Notes: generated from the letters alone by a model not told the origin. DNA of 64,000 bases from JAAXHB01 sp965214945 (GCA_965214945.1 OZ244029.1:1674001-1738000); one strand, 5' to 3'; shown: positions 25,016 to 34,122, numbered from the stretch's first letter. Numbers and translations are program-made.

Positions 25016-26221
25016 ATGCTGGGAGGGCATCAGGCCCTGAAAGGTCCCGACCACTGCCGACGGGTGGCTGTCACAGGCGTCGGCGTCGTCTCAGCGGCGG
25101 GCATCGGCGCGGAGGCCTTTTTTGAGGGGCTATGCAGGCCCGCGCCCACCGGTGAGCGCCGGGTGACGGATTTTGACCCGCGCCCCTGGTTCGACAATCC
25201 TAAAGAGGCACGCCGGGCGGACCGCTTCACGCAATTCGTGGTGGCCGCCGCGGCCGAGGCGATGGCCCAAGCTGGCGAGATTGACGCCGACCCGAACCGC
25301 TGCGGCACGATGATCGGCACCGGCGTGGGCGGTATCTCGACGCTGGAAGCCCAGATTCAGGTGCTGCGGAACAAGGGCCCGCGTCGTGTGTCGCCGTTCT
25401 TGGTCCCGATGATGATGGCCAACGCGGGTAGTGCCACGCTCTCGATGCGATACGGCTGGATGGGGCCTTCAGAGAACGTCGTAACCGCCTGCGCGGCCGG
25501 CACTCACGCGGTGGCTAACGGGGCGCGCCTGGTGGCACAGGGCCGCTGTGACGCCATGCTCGCGGGTGGGTCGGAGGCGCCGTTCACACCCACATCGGTG
25601 GCCGGGTTCACAAACATGACGGCCCTGTCCTCTAGCGGTGTGAGTAGGCCTTTCGACACAGACCGCGACGGGTTCGTGATGGCTGAGGGAGCGGCTGTGC
25701 TTGTGCTGGAGGAATGGGAGCGGGCTTCAGCCCGCGGCGTGACAATTCTCGCGGAGATACTCGGCTCGGCTTCAACCGCCGATGCACACCACATCACGGC
25801 GCCGTCGCCGGGAGGCAGCGGCGCGGTGCACTGCATGCAGCTCGCATTGGACGACGCCGGCATCTGTCCGGATGACGTGGTGCACGTCAACGCTCACGGC
25901 ACATCCACCGACCTCAACGACGCCGCCGAGGCCGAAGCGCTCGACAAGGTGTTCGGCACGTCGCCCGGGCCGCTGGTGACTTCCACCAAGGGCGTCACGG
26001 GTCACGGTCTCGGAGCGGCCGGCGCTCTGGAAGCCGTCGCTGTGGTACTGGCCATAACGAGGCGGTTGATCCCGCCGACGGCCGGCCTGGTGAATTTCGA
26101 CCCGGAGCTTCCGCCGATCCGCGTCGTCGCCGGCGAACCGGCACCGTGGAATCCCGGCGTGTCGATCTCGAACTCTTTCGGCTTCGGAGGACACAACGGC
26201 ACAATCGTGATCGGCCCCTGA
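25016..26221 (+). CDS. fabF: 3-oxoacyl-ACP synthase II
   Basis: FabF elongates acyl-ACP by condensation with malonyl-ACP. The catalytic Cys is in VTACAAGTHAVANG. The two His residues are in HVNAHGTSTDLND and VTGHGLGAAGALE, and the C-terminal SNSFGFGGHNG is standard. Its N-terminal 17 residues before RRVAVTGVGVVS are extra. It closes the plus-strand fatty acid cluster and converges on fabZ. Confidence 0.95.
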   Translation: MLGGHQALKGPDHCRRVAVTGVGVVSAAGIGAEAFFEGLCRPAPTGERRVTDFDPRPWFDNPKEARRADRFTQFVVAAAAEAMAQAGEIDADPNRCGTMIGTGVGGISTLEAQIQVLRNKGPRRVSPFLVPMMMANAGSATLSMRYGWMGPSENVVTACAAGTHAVANGARLVAQGRCDAMLAGGSEAPFTPTSVAGFTNMTALSSSGVSRPFDTDRDGFVMAEGAAVLVLEEWERASARGVTILAEILGSASTADAHHITAPSPGGSGAVHCMQLALDDAGICPDDVVHVNAHGTSTDLNDAAEAEALDKVFGTSPGPLVTSTKGVTGHGLGAAGALEAVAVVLAITRRLIPPTAGLVNFDPELPPIRVVAGEPAPWNPGVSISNSFGFGGHNGTIVIGP

Positions 26222-26234
26222 GCGGCCGGGCGGC

Positions 26235-26654
26235 TCAGACGATCACGAACATCAGCCGGCACTCCGCGGCGACGGCGCCATCGACCTTCGCCGTGCCCTT
26301 GCCTTTGCCGCCTCTGGCTCCGAGCCGTGTCATCTCAACCTGTAGCTCAAGGGTGTCGCCTGGCTGCGCCTGGCGTCGGAACCGGGCCCGGTCAATCCCA
26401 CCGAACAGCGGGAGTCGGCCCTTGTAGCGACTGTCGGATAGCACAGCCACCGCGCCGAGCTGAGCGATCGCTTCGCACATCAGCACACCCGGAAGCGTAG
26501 GTCGACCAGGGAAATGGCCTGCGAAGAAGGGCTCTTCTCCGGTGAGGCGCCACACGCCCGCAGCACTCACGCCAGGTGTGAGCTGCGTCACTTCGTCTAC
26601 GAATAGGAACGGCTTACGGTGCGGGATCACCTCCGCCGGCCGAGGCAGCCTCAT
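26235..26654 (-). CDS. fabZ: 3-hydroxyacyl-ACP dehydratase
   Basis: FabZ dehydrates 3-hydroxyacyl-ACP. The hot-dog fold protein has IPHRKPFLFVDEV, the catalytic His in FFAGHFPGRPTLPG and the catalytic Glu in LMCEAIAQLGAV. The 139 residues are normal. It is encoded against fabF with 13 bp between the stop codons. A short inverted repeat (CTGAGC and GCTCAG, 26218-26238) covers both stops and may terminate both transcripts. Confidence 0.94.
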   Translation of the reverse strand: MRLPRPAEVIPHRKPFLFVDEVTQLTPGVSAAGVWRLTGEEPFFAGHFPGRPTLPGVLMCEAIAQLGAVAVLSDSRYKGRLPLFGGIDRARFRRQAQPGDTLELQVEMTRLGARGGKGKGTAKVDGAVAAECRLMFVIV

Positions 26655-26748
26655 TGCCTTTCAGCGTTGCCCCTCAGCCGCCCAATTAAGGCGCACCAGG
26701 CCGCCCTGTTAACGCGCACCAGCACCGGCGGGAGTTCATCCGGAGCGC

Positions 26749-27024
26749 TCAGCCCTTAGCAGCCGCCTTCAGCTTGGCGCCCGGCTGGATCTTCACAGAC
26801 TTGGTGGCCGGCACGGACACGGGCTCGCCCGTTCTGGGGTTACGGCCCATGCGAGCCTTACGTTCCACCTGAGAGAACTTCATGTAACCGGTGACGTTGA
26901 CATCTCCCCCGTCTGCTACCTGCTCGCAGACAATGGCGAGAAAGGCGTCGAGGCACTGCCTAGCGTCTCGCTGAGTGACACCCGACCGAGCAGCCATCTC
27001 GACAACCAGATCGCCCTTGTTCAT
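26749..27024 (-). CDS. hup: HU family nucleoid DNA-binding protein
   Basis: A 91-residue histone-like protein that bends DNA. MNKGDLVVEMAARSGVTQRDAR forms the helical dimerisation part, and GRNPRTGEPVSVPA is the DNA-binding arm signature. It has no Lys/Ala-rich C-terminal tail of the mycobacterial HupB kind, so it is the short form. A probable promoter lies upstream (27079-27084) and a ribosome-binding site, AAGGGAAAA, precedes the ATG. Confidence 0.95.
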   Translation of the reverse strand: MNKGDLVVEMAARSGVTQRDARQCLDAFLAIVCEQVADGGDVNVTGYMKFSQVERKARMGRNPRTGEPVSVPATKSVKIQPGAKLKAAAKG

Positions 27025-27078
27025 TAGTTTTTCCCTTCGAGTCCGCAGGCCGACAAGAGCGGCACTAACACCTTGGAG

Positions 27079-27084
27079 ATTATA
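27079..27084 (-). promoter_or_regulatory. Putative -10 box of hup
   Basis: The minus strand has a consensus TATAAT 55 bp upstream of the hup start codon, in an otherwise GC-rich gap (27025-27184). The -35 region is weak. The rest of the gap shows no gene. Confidence 0.5.
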
Positions 27085-27184
27085 CGGCCAGTCACATTGC
27101 AGGCTGTGAGCCCGCTGCTATGAGACCCGCGACTACGGGCAGCGCTGGACTGCGTCGGCCTGCGGGATTCGCGAGTTGCGCGCC

Positions 27185-28372
27185 TCAGCGTCGCAGAACG
27201 ACCGAAGAGCCGTGGCCGAACAGTCCCTGGTTGACGGTGATGCCCGCCTTGGCGCCTTCCACCTGGCGCAGCCCCGCCTGACCTCTGAGCTGCCAGACGA
27301 TCTCACAAACCTGGGCCAGGGCCTGAGCGGGGACAGCCTCTCCAAAAGCGCCAAGCCCGCCGCTGGGGTTCACCGGAAGCCGCCCGCCGATGGCGGTGTC
27401 GCCGTCTCGCAGCATCCCCTCGGCTTCGCCTCGCTCGCAAAAGCCGAGGTGCTCGCACCAGTCGAGTTCCATTGCCGTCGAGAGGTCGTACACCTCCGCC
27501 AAGTCCATGTCCTCGGGCCCGAGACCGGCTTCGGCATAGGCCCCAGCCGCGATCGAGTCCTTGAACGATGCCGACGCCGGTGACGAGCCCAGGCTCGAGT
27601 CGGAGGCCAGGTACGGCAGGTCGATGACTGTGTCCGGGTAAGCGGGCGACACTGTGGAGATGCCCGCCACCCTCACCGGGCGGTCGTGGCCGTGGTCTCG
27701 GGCCCACTCCATCGACGACACCACTAGCGCCGCGCCGCCGTCGGATGTCGCGCAGATGTCGAGCAGCCGCAGCGGGTCCGATACCACCGGGCTGTTTCGC
27801 ACGTCGTCGAGACCGTATTCTTTTGTGTATCGAGCGTTGGGGTTGTGCGCCCCGTGACGGGAGTTCTTCACCTTCACCATGGCGAAGTCGTCGGTTGTGG
27901 CGCCGTAGAGGTCGATCCGCCTGCGGGCGTGCAGCCCGAAGTACACGGGGTTGGTGGCACCCACCAGCCGGAATCGCAGCCAGTCGAGGTCGTCGGGACG
28001 ATCGCCAGGATTGGGGGCCAGGAAGCCCTTGGGGGTGGTGTCGGCCCCCACTACCAGCGCCACGTCGCAGGCACCAGAGAGTATCTGGCCGCGGGCAGCC
28101 TGAAGCGCGGTAGTGCCCGATGCGCACGCCGCGTAGCTGCTGGCGAGCTGCGCCCCGTTGAAGCCCAAAGCCCGAGCGAAGGTCGAGCCCGCCACGTAGC
28201 CCGGATAGCCGCAGCGCACGGTCACGGCGCCTGAAACGAAGCCTACGTCGGTGTAATCGACGTTTGCGTCGCGCAGCGAAGCCGTGGCCGCTGCCACGCC
28301 GTACTCGACAAAGTCGCGGCCCCATTTGCCCCAGGGGTGCATCCCCACTCCGAGAACAGCCAGTTCCTCCAT
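27185..28372 (-). CDS. Thiolase-like lipid-transfer protein (SCP-x/Ltp type)
   Basis: A thiolase-fold protein with VLGVGMHPWGKWGRDF at the start, a Cys in SSYAACASGTTALQ, YDLSTAMELDW in the middle, NPSGGLGAFGE, and NQGLFGHGSSVV at the end. These fit the SCP-x thiolase/Ltp group. In steroid side-chain catabolism, Ltp2-type members pair with a DUF35 protein to form a retro-aldolase. Here a DUF35 gene lies immediately upstream with a 1-bp gap, which supports a heteromeric enzyme. The substrate is not evident. Confidence 0.82.
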   Translation of the reverse strand: MEELAVLGVGMHPWGKWGRDFVEYGVAAATASLRDANVDYTDVGFVSGAVTVRCGYPGYVAGSTFARALGFNGAQLASSYAACASGTTALQAARGQILSGACDVALVVGADTTPKGFLAPNPGDRPDDLDWLRFRLVGATNPVYFGLHARRRIDLYGATTDDFAMVKVKNSRHGAHNPNARYTKEYGLDDVRNSPVVSDPLRLLDICATSDGGAALVVSSMEWARDHGHDRPVRVAGISTVSPAYPDTVIDLPYLASDSSLGSSPASASFKDSIAAGAYAEAGLGPEDMDLAEVYDLSTAMELDWCEHLGFCERGEAEGMLRDGDTAIGGRLPVNPSGGLGAFGEAVPAQALAQVCEIVWQLRGQAGLRQVEGAKAGITVNQGLFGHGSSVVLRR

Positions 28373-28373
28373 C

Positions 28374-28844
28374 TCAGACGCTCCCGTCAGACGCTGCTGC
28401 GCCGCTGATCGCCGCCGACGCGGGCCGCCATTTCCACACCAGGTAGTCGAAGTCCCCGTCGCTGTAGAGCGTGTCGACGGTCAGCTCCATCTCCATGCCC
28501 ACCTCCAGGTCCTCGGGGCTGATCCCGTGGACGCACTGGCCTAGCACCACCATCTTCTCCGCTTCCAGCTCCACCGCCGCAATAGTGATGGGCTCATACG
28601 GCTCAGCGTTCACCATGAAAGGCGGCGGCGGCGGATAGTGGCTCGTCGTGTAAGACCAGATCCGACCCCGGCGGCTCAGCAGCACCTCCTCCAGCTCGAC
28701 GGGCCCAACTGAGGGGTCTGCACCGCCGAGATGTTTGGGAAAGCAGTAGTAGTCCGTTCCGGGCGCCCTCCCGCCTATGAGGCGAGGCTCAACGCTGTCG
28801 AGGGTGAACAGCCCCTCAACCGCCGGCACCCGCCTCTTGGTCAC
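28374..28844 (-). CDS. DUF35 OB-fold protein, partner of the thiolase-like protein
   Basis: A 156-residue protein with a DUF35 layout. An N-terminal helix and rubredoxin-like segment (YYCFPKHLGG) come before an OB-fold (GRIWSYTTSHYPPPPPF, then VVLGQCVHGI and GMEMELTVDTLY). The usual four zinc Cys residues are mostly missing, since only one Cys is in the ribbon segment. DUF35 proteins bind acyl-CoA or act with thiolase-like partners; this gene directly precedes one. Residues 141-156 are a low-complexity Ala/Ser tail. Confidence 0.8.
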   Translation of the reverse strand: MTKRRVPAVEGLFTLDSVEPRLIGGRAPGTDYYCFPKHLGGADPSVGPVELEEVLLSRRGRIWSYTTSHYPPPPPFMVNAEPYEPITIAAVELEAEKMVVLGQCVHGISPEDLEVGMEMELTVDTLYSDGDFDYLVWKWRPASAAISGAAASDGSV

Positions 28845-28946
28845 CGCTTGACGATACCGGCCCGCGGAACCGTCTCGTGTCGGCCCTGAGCGCGGTCGGC
28901 CCAGCGACGTCGCAGGACTCGACCCGGATCGTCTCAGCCGACTCCG

Positions 28947-28981
28947 GCGATCATGAGTTCATAATCTGAACTCATGATCGC
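28947..28981. promoter_or_regulatory. 15-bp perfect inverted repeat in a divergent promoter region
   Basis: GCGATCATGAGTTCA at 28947-28961 and its exact reverse complement at 28967-28981 flank a 5-base spacer (TAATC). It is AT-richer than its surroundings and lies between the start codons of the DUF35 gene (28844) and the plus-strand gene (29029). The 10-mer GGCGATCATG recurs at 29022-29031 over that gene's start codon. It is a likely operator for a dimeric repressor; no T tract follows, so a terminator is less likely. Confidence 0.65.
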
Positions 28982-29028
28982 GTGCCAACACCGCGGCGAC
29001 AGCGGCATGACGCACTAGCTTGGCGATC

Positions 29029-30180
29029 ATGTCAACCGTGTCAACACATCAAGCCGTGTCGTCCTGGGATGACTTCCCGGTGCACCAGACCTCCGAGTTG
29101 ATCCGCCACGCGGCCACTTCAGACCGGAACTTCTACGACCGCTACTACTTCAACCTGCACTCCAGCAGCGACGAGTACTTCGCGATCTTTGGCATGGGCC
29201 AATACCCCAACCTGGGCGTGACCGACGCTTTTTGCACCGTCGCCATCGCAGGCGAGCATCACGTGGTCCGGGCCAGCCGCCCGCTCCGAGACCGGGCCGA
29301 CACTTCAGTGGGCCCGGTGCGCGTCGAGGTGATCGAACCGCTGCGCAAGGTACGCGTGGTGGTGGAGCCGGGCCGGCCCGCCGAGTCCGAGATCGCCATG
29401 GACGTCACCTGGACAGGGTCTATCGACGCCTACCAGGAGCCGCGTCAGTATCTGCGTGCCCGCGGAGCTTTGATATTCGACACACAGCGCTTCGCCCAGA
29501 CCGGGCGCTGGCAGGGCGCGATCAGCGTCGCCGGAAAGGATTTCGAGGTCTCCCCCGACCGCTGTGGCGGTACCCGCGACCGGTCGTGGGGTGTGCGCCC
29601 GGTCGGTGAGCACCAGCCCGACGGCATCCGCCAGACCACCTCGCTGATGCCAGGCATGTGGAACAACATGCCCGCCGACTACGGCGACCATTCTATACTG
29701 TACATGTGCCATGAGCTGCCCGACGGCAACCGTCCCCTTGAGGAGGGTGTTCGGATCTGGGCCGACCCCAACCGCGGGATCGACTGGCTGGGTCGACCGG
29801 AGTGGGAGCACGACGTGATCGCCGGAACCCGGCTGCTGGCCCGCTCCCGGATCACGTTCCCAGACGCCCCCGGCAACCCGGTCACGTTGCTTGTAGAGCC
29901 GCTAATCAGCAACTTCGTAAGCGTCGGCACCGGCTACGGCCTGGAATCCGACTGGCGTCACGGCATGTGGCAGGGCGAGGAGCCGGTGGAGCAGGCCCTG
30001 TCCTACCAGGTAGACGAGATCCGAGGCCTGGGCCAATACGGGCTGGTCGATTCCGTGGGCCGCTTCTCCTACGACGACCCGGCCCTGGGGCCCCAGCAGG
30101 GCTACGGCCTCTATGAGCATGGCTTCTTCGGGCCGTTCCCGCGTCTAGGTCTACATGAGCGCGCAGACCTGTTCGGCTGA
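29029..30180 (+). CDS. Protein resembling CrtC/DUF7064-type lipocalin-like proteins
   Basis: A soluble protein of 383 residues from the ATG at 29029 (the frame opens 9 bases earlier). Features are the N-terminal SSDEYFAIFGMGQYPNLG, the CGGTRDRSWGVRPVGE segment and a C-terminal YGLYEHGFFGPFP. The SWGVRP-type motif with acidic and aromatic neighbours recalls the hydroxyneurosporene hydratase-like/DUF7064 group found near lipid and steroid genes in actinobacteria. No enzyme activity can be assigned. It faces the DUF35-thiolase pair across an inverted repeat, suggesting shared control. Confidence 0.6.
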   Translation: MSTVSTHQAVSSWDDFPVHQTSELIRHAATSDRNFYDRYYFNLHSSSDEYFAIFGMGQYPNLGVTDAFCTVAIAGEHHVVRASRPLRDRADTSVGPVRVEVIEPLRKVRVVVEPGRPAESEIAMDVTWTGSIDAYQEPRQYLRARGALIFDTQRFAQTGRWQGAISVAGKDFEVSPDRCGGTRDRSWGVRPVGEHQPDGIRQTTSLMPGMWNNMPADYGDHSILYMCHELPDGNRPLEEGVRIWADPNRGIDWLGRPEWEHDVIAGTRLLARSRITFPDAPGNPVTLLVEPLISNFVSVGTGYGLESDWRHGMWQGEEPVEQALSYQVDEIRGLGQYGLVDSVGRFSYDDPALGPQQGYGLYEHGFFGPFPRLGLHERADLFG

Positions 30181-30230
30181 CCTGTCGGGACGCGCCACCC
30201 AAAAGACACTGGATGACCTGACGCCGAGTG

Positions 30231-33134
30231 ATGTTCATGGCTGACGGCATCGGAGGCTGGGACTCGCGTCCCACTCTCGACGACCTCCACGCCCGGCACA
30301 CCTTCTCAGGGCGCCACATCGGGCCGAGCGAATCACAGGCAGCCGACATGCTCGAGGTCATCGGTGTCAGCAACATCGCCGAACTCATCGACAAGACCGT
30401 GCCCGACGATGTCCGCCAGAGCGATCCGCTCAATCTGCCCGAGGAGTGCCGCCAGCAGTTCGCCCAGGACGAGCTGAGAGAGATGGCCAAGGCCAACCGG
30501 CAGGCGGTGTCGATGATCGGCATGGGCTACCACCAGACGATCACGCCCGCCCTCATCCGCCGCAACGTGTTGGAGAACCCGGGCTGGTACACCGCCTACA
30601 CGCCGTATCAGCCCGAGATCTCTCAGGGGCGGCTCGAGGCTCTGCTCAACTTCCAGACCATGGTGGCCGAGCTGACCGCCATGGACCTGGCCAACGCGTC
30701 GCTGCTCGACGAGCCCACCGCCGCAGCCGAAGCCATGACCCTGATGCATCGGGCCGTCCGGGGCCGACGAGGCGACCGCTTCGTGATCGACGCCAACTGC
30801 CATCCCCAGACCATCGCCGTGGTAGCCACCCGGGCCGAGCCCATCGGCCTCGAGGTGACCATCGCAGATCCTGCCGATGCCGACCTCGACGGCGTCTACG
30901 GGATGCTGGTGCAATACCCTGGCACCACCGGCGCCATCTGCGATCTCGCCGCAGTGATAGAGCGTGCCCACGCCGCGGGCGCGATGGTGACGGTAGCCTC
31001 CGATCCGCTCGCGCTGTGTGTACTCACCCCTCCCGGCGAGCTTGGTGCCGACGTGGTGGTCGGTTCTGCTCAGCGCTTAGGCGTGCCCATGGGCTTCGGC
31101 GGTCCGCACGCCGCTTTTATCGCGATCCGCTCCGAACTCAAACGGTCGCTGCCGGGTCGCCTTGTGGGCGTGTCGGTGGACGCCGCGGGGCGTCCGGCGC
31201 TGCGCCTGACGCTGCAGACCCGCGAGCAGCACATCCGCAGAGAGAAGGCCACGTCCAACATCTGCACCGCTCAGGTGCTGCTCGCGGTGATGGCCTCGAT
31301 GTACGCCATGTACCACGGCCCCGCCGGCTTGAGGCGCATCGCCCGCCGGGTCAGCCGCCTCGCCGCGATCTTGGCCCAGGGTCTGCGCGAGGGTGGCGTG
31401 GAGTGTGTCCACGACGAGTTCTTCGATACCGTCTGCGCCCGGGTGCCGGGGCGGGCCGACAAGGTGATCGCCATAGCTCTGGCGGAGGGCATCAACCTTC
31501 GACGCGTCGACGCCGACACCGTGGCCGCGTCCCTTGACCAGACCACCGCCTCTGCGGAGATACGCACCGTGTGGCGAGCTTTCGGCGTGACCGCCAACGT
31601 GGACCGCCTCGACAAGGCTGTCGACCATGCCCTGCCCGAGCGGTACCTGCGCGACACCCCGGCGCTGTCGCACCCGATCTTCTCCGCCTACCGCAGCGAG
31701 ACCGACCTGGTTCGCTACATGCGCCGCTTGGTGAACCGGGACATCGCCCTGGACCGTTCAATGATCCCGCTGGGCTCGTGCACGATGAAACTGAACGCCG
31801 CCATCGAGATGGAGCCCGTGAGCTGGCCTGAGCTGGCCGACATCCACCCGTTCGCCCCGGTGGATCAAACCGCCGGTTACCAGCTCATGATTGACCAGCT
31901 CGAACGCTGGCTCGCCGAGATCACCGGATATGCGGCGGTGTCGCTGCAGCCCAACAGCGGCGCACAGGGCGAGCTGGCCGGGCTGCTCGCCATCCGCGCC
32001 TACCACCGCAGCCGGGGCGAGGCCGGCCGCGACGTGTGCCTCATTCCCGCCTCGGCTCACGGCACCAACGCGGCCAGCGCGGTGATGGCCGGCATGAGGG
32101 TGGTGGTGGTGGCCTGCGACGACCGGGGTAACGTGGACATCGACCACCTCAAGCGGCTGGCTTCCGATCACCGCCGCACCCTGGCGGCGCTGATGATCAC
32201 TTACCCGTCTACGCACGGGGTGTTCGAAGCCGCCGTGCGCCGCATCTGTGACATCGTCCACGATTTCGGCGGTCAGGTGTACCTCGACGGCGCCAACCTC
32301 AACGCCATGGTCGGCCTGGCCAAGCCCGGGCGGTTCGGCTCCGACGTAGGCCACATCAACCTGCACAAGACGTTTTGCATCCCCCATGGCGGGGGCGGGC
32401 CCGGCGTGGGCCCGATCGGCGTGGTCGAGCACCTGGCGCCTTTCTTGCCCAACCACCCGCTGGCGCCGGTGGCGGGGCCGCCGACGGGGCCGGGGCCGAT
32501 CTCCGCCGCACCCTGGGGTTCGGCCGGAATCCTGTCGATCCCGTGGATGTACATCCGCATGATGGGCGCCAAGGGCCTGCGCCGGGCCACCGAGACGGCC
32601 ATTCTCAACGCCAACTACGTGGCCGCCCGCCTGCGCGACGCGTACCCGATCCTGTACACAGGCGAGAACGGCTTTGTGGCCCATGAGTGCATCCTCGACA
32701 CCCGGGTGCTCAAAGACGCCCACGGGATCACGGTGGACGATGTAGCGAAGCGGCTCATCGACTACGGGTTTCACGCCCCCACGGTGAGTTTCCCGGTGGC
32801 GGGCACGCTGATGGTGGAGCCCACGGAGTCGGAGGGCAGGGCCGAACTCGACCGCTTCTGCGACGCCATGCTCGCCATCGCGCATGAGGCTCAGCGGGTC
32901 GGCCGCGGTGACTGGCCCGCCAACGACAACCCCCTCATCAACGCGCCCCACTCGTCGGAGGACGTGACTTCCGACGTGTGGACGCATCCCTACAAGCGCA
33001 GTGAGGCCGCATATCCGGAGGCCTGGCAGCAAGGCAACAAGTACTGGCCGCCGGTGAGCCGCATCGACGCCGCCTACGGAGACCGCAACGTCATGTGCAG
33101 CTGCCCTCCTCTGGAAGACTTGGCCTATGCCTGA
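30231..33134 (+). CDS. gcvP: Glycine dehydrogenase (decarboxylating), P-protein
   Basis: The P-protein decarboxylates glycine in the glycine cleavage system and passes the aminomethyl group to GcvH. It is the single-chain form with two PLP-fold halves. The N-terminal start is DDLHARHTFSGRHIGPSE. The second half has GSCTMKLNA and the PLP Lys in HINLHKTFCIPHGGGGPG. The C-terminal NVMCSCPPLED is standard. About 967 residues is normal. GTG at 30228 and ATG at 30237 are alternative starts. The gcvT and gcvH genes lie several kilobases away on the other strand. Confidence 0.97.
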   Translation: MFMADGIGGWDSRPTLDDLHARHTFSGRHIGPSESQAADMLEVIGVSNIAELIDKTVPDDVRQSDPLNLPEECRQQFAQDELREMAKANRQAVSMIGMGYHQTITPALIRRNVLENPGWYTAYTPYQPEISQGRLEALLNFQTMVAELTAMDLANASLLDEPTAAAEAMTLMHRAVRGRRGDRFVIDANCHPQTIAVVATRAEPIGLEVTIADPADADLDGVYGMLVQYPGTTGAICDLAAVIERAHAAGAMVTVASDPLALCVLTPPGELGADVVVGSAQRLGVPMGFGGPHAAFIAIRSELKRSLPGRLVGVSVDAAGRPALRLTLQTREQHIRREKATSNICTAQVLLAVMASMYAMYHGPAGLRRIARRVSRLAAILAQGLREGGVECVHDEFFDTVCARVPGRADKVIAIALAEGINLRRVDADTVAASLDQTTASAEIRTVWRAFGVTANVDRLDKAVDHALPERYLRDTPALSHPIFSAYRSETDLVRYMRRLVNRDIALDRSMIPLGSCTMKLNAAIEMEPVSWPELADIHPFAPVDQTAGYQLMIDQLERWLAEITGYAAVSLQPNSGAQGELAGLLAIRAYHRSRGEAGRDVCLIPASAHGTNAASAVMAGMRVVVVACDDRGNVDIDHLKRLASDHRRTLAALMITYPSTHGVFEAAVRRICDIVHDFGGQVYLDGANLNAMVGLAKPGRFGSDVGHINLHKTFCIPHGGGGPGVGPIGVVEHLAPFLPNHPLAPVAGPPTGPGPISAAPWGSAGILSIPWMYIRMMGAKGLRRATETAILNANYVAARLRDAYPILYTGENGFVAHECILDTRVLKDAHGITVDDVAKRLIDYGFHAPTVSFPVAGTLMVEPTESEGRAELDRFCDAMLAIAHEAQRVGRGDWPANDNPLINAPHSSEDVTSDVWTHPYKRSEAAYPEAWQQGNKYWPPVSRIDAAYGDRNVMCSCPPLEDLAYA

Positions 33135-34038
33135 CACTGCAGCTACCGACGAATCAGATAACGCCAATACTTCCAACGCCGCAAACGCCAACGATGTAGC
33201 CAGCGCCGCGGATGCCGCCGATTCTGCTACGGCTGCGGTTGCCACTGACGCGCTGGTGGAACGCGACGGCCACGTGATGGTCATCACCATGAACCGGCCG
33301 CGACGGCTCAACGCCATGACCGGCGCGATGCTGATCCGCATGTACGACGCCTACCAGGAGGCCTCCAGCGATCCCGATGTTCGCTGTATCGTGGTAACCG
33401 GCGCGGGCGGGAATTTCTGTTCCGGAGCAGACTTGCGGGCTATGGCTGGCGACGCTGACGACGCCGATCCTCTCGACACGCGGGCGCGCATGGCTGAGGA
33501 CCCCGACATCGTTTATAAGGCACTGTTCCGGCACTACCGGCCGGCTAAGCCGATCGTGGCCGCGGTGGAGGGGGTGGCCATTGCGGGTGGGACGGAGATA
33601 TTGCAAGCCATGGAGATCCGGGTGGCGGGCGCATCGGCCCGTTTCGGCGTGAGCGAGGCCCGCTGGTCGCTGTACCCGATGGGCGGCTCTGCGGTGCGGC
33701 TGCCGCGCCAGATCGCCTACACCCATGCCGCGGAGATCCTGCTCACTGGCAAGCACATCAGCGCCGCTGATGCGCTGAAGATCGGTCTGATCGGCCATGT
33801 CGTGCCCGACGGCGAGGCCCTAGATAAAGCTATGGAGCTAGCCCGACAGGTAGCAGCCTGCGGGCCCCTGGCCACAGCGGCCATCACCCGAACCTTGCAT
33901 GAGTGCGACGGCATGGCCCTCGACGAGGCGTTGCGCCACGAGTGGGATTACGGCCGGGCTGTGTTCACATCTAACGACGCCAAGGAGGGCCCCAGGGCCT
34001 TCTCTGAGAAGCGCCCCCCAAACTTCACCGGAACCTGA
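33127..34038 (+). CDS. Enoyl-CoA hydratase/isomerase family protein with a low-complexity N-terminus
   Basis: A crotonase-fold protein. Recognisable are VMVITMNRPRRLNAMTGAM, the oxyanion-hole segment GNFCSGADLRAM, and PIVAAVEGVAIAGGTEI. The first about 45 residues, before DALVERDGH, are almost only Ala, Asp, Asn, Ser and Thr, which is not normal for the family. The start overlaps the gcvP stop by 8 bp, so it is probably translated with gcvP. The substrate is unknown. Confidence 0.87.
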   Translation: MPDTAATDESDNANTSNAANANDVASAADAADSATAAVATDALVERDGHVMVITMNRPRRLNAMTGAMLIRMYDAYQEASSDPDVRCIVVTGAGGNFCSGADLRAMAGDADDADPLDTRARMAEDPDIVYKALFRHYRPAKPIVAAVEGVAIAGGTEILQAMEIRVAGASARFGVSEARWSLYPMGGSAVRLPRQIAYTHAAEILLTGKHISAADALKIGLIGHVVPDGEALDKAMELARQVAACGPLATAAITRTLHECDGMALDEALRHEWDYGRAVFTSNDAKEGPRAFSEKRPPNFTGT

Positions 34039-34096
34039 CGAGCACTTCCGTCCCGAAGGCCGACCGCCCACAACGAGGGGACCTTCGAACTCCACC

Positions 34097-34122
34097 GTCG
34101 CCCCCCTTGGCAGGGGGGCGAC
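34097..34122. terminator. Strong stem-loop after gcvP-crotonase
   Basis: A perfect 10-bp inverted repeat, GTCGCCCCCC and GGGGGGCGAC, with a 6-base loop lies 58 bp past the crotonase stop. A second imperfect hairpin (GGTGCCTG and CAGGCACC, 34131-34167) follows. There is no T tract. Together they fill most of the 211-bp gap before mtr, which has no other feature. Confidence 0.6.

Noticed and set aside
27303..28325. 340-residue open frame on the minus strand
   Set aside because: Out-of-frame overlap of the thiolase-like gene; Arg-rich composition typical of a shadow.
31758..33341. 527-residue open frame on the minus strand
   Set aside because: It is antisense to gcvP, has the composition of a high-GC shadow frame (many His, Arg, Gly) and shows no known motif.
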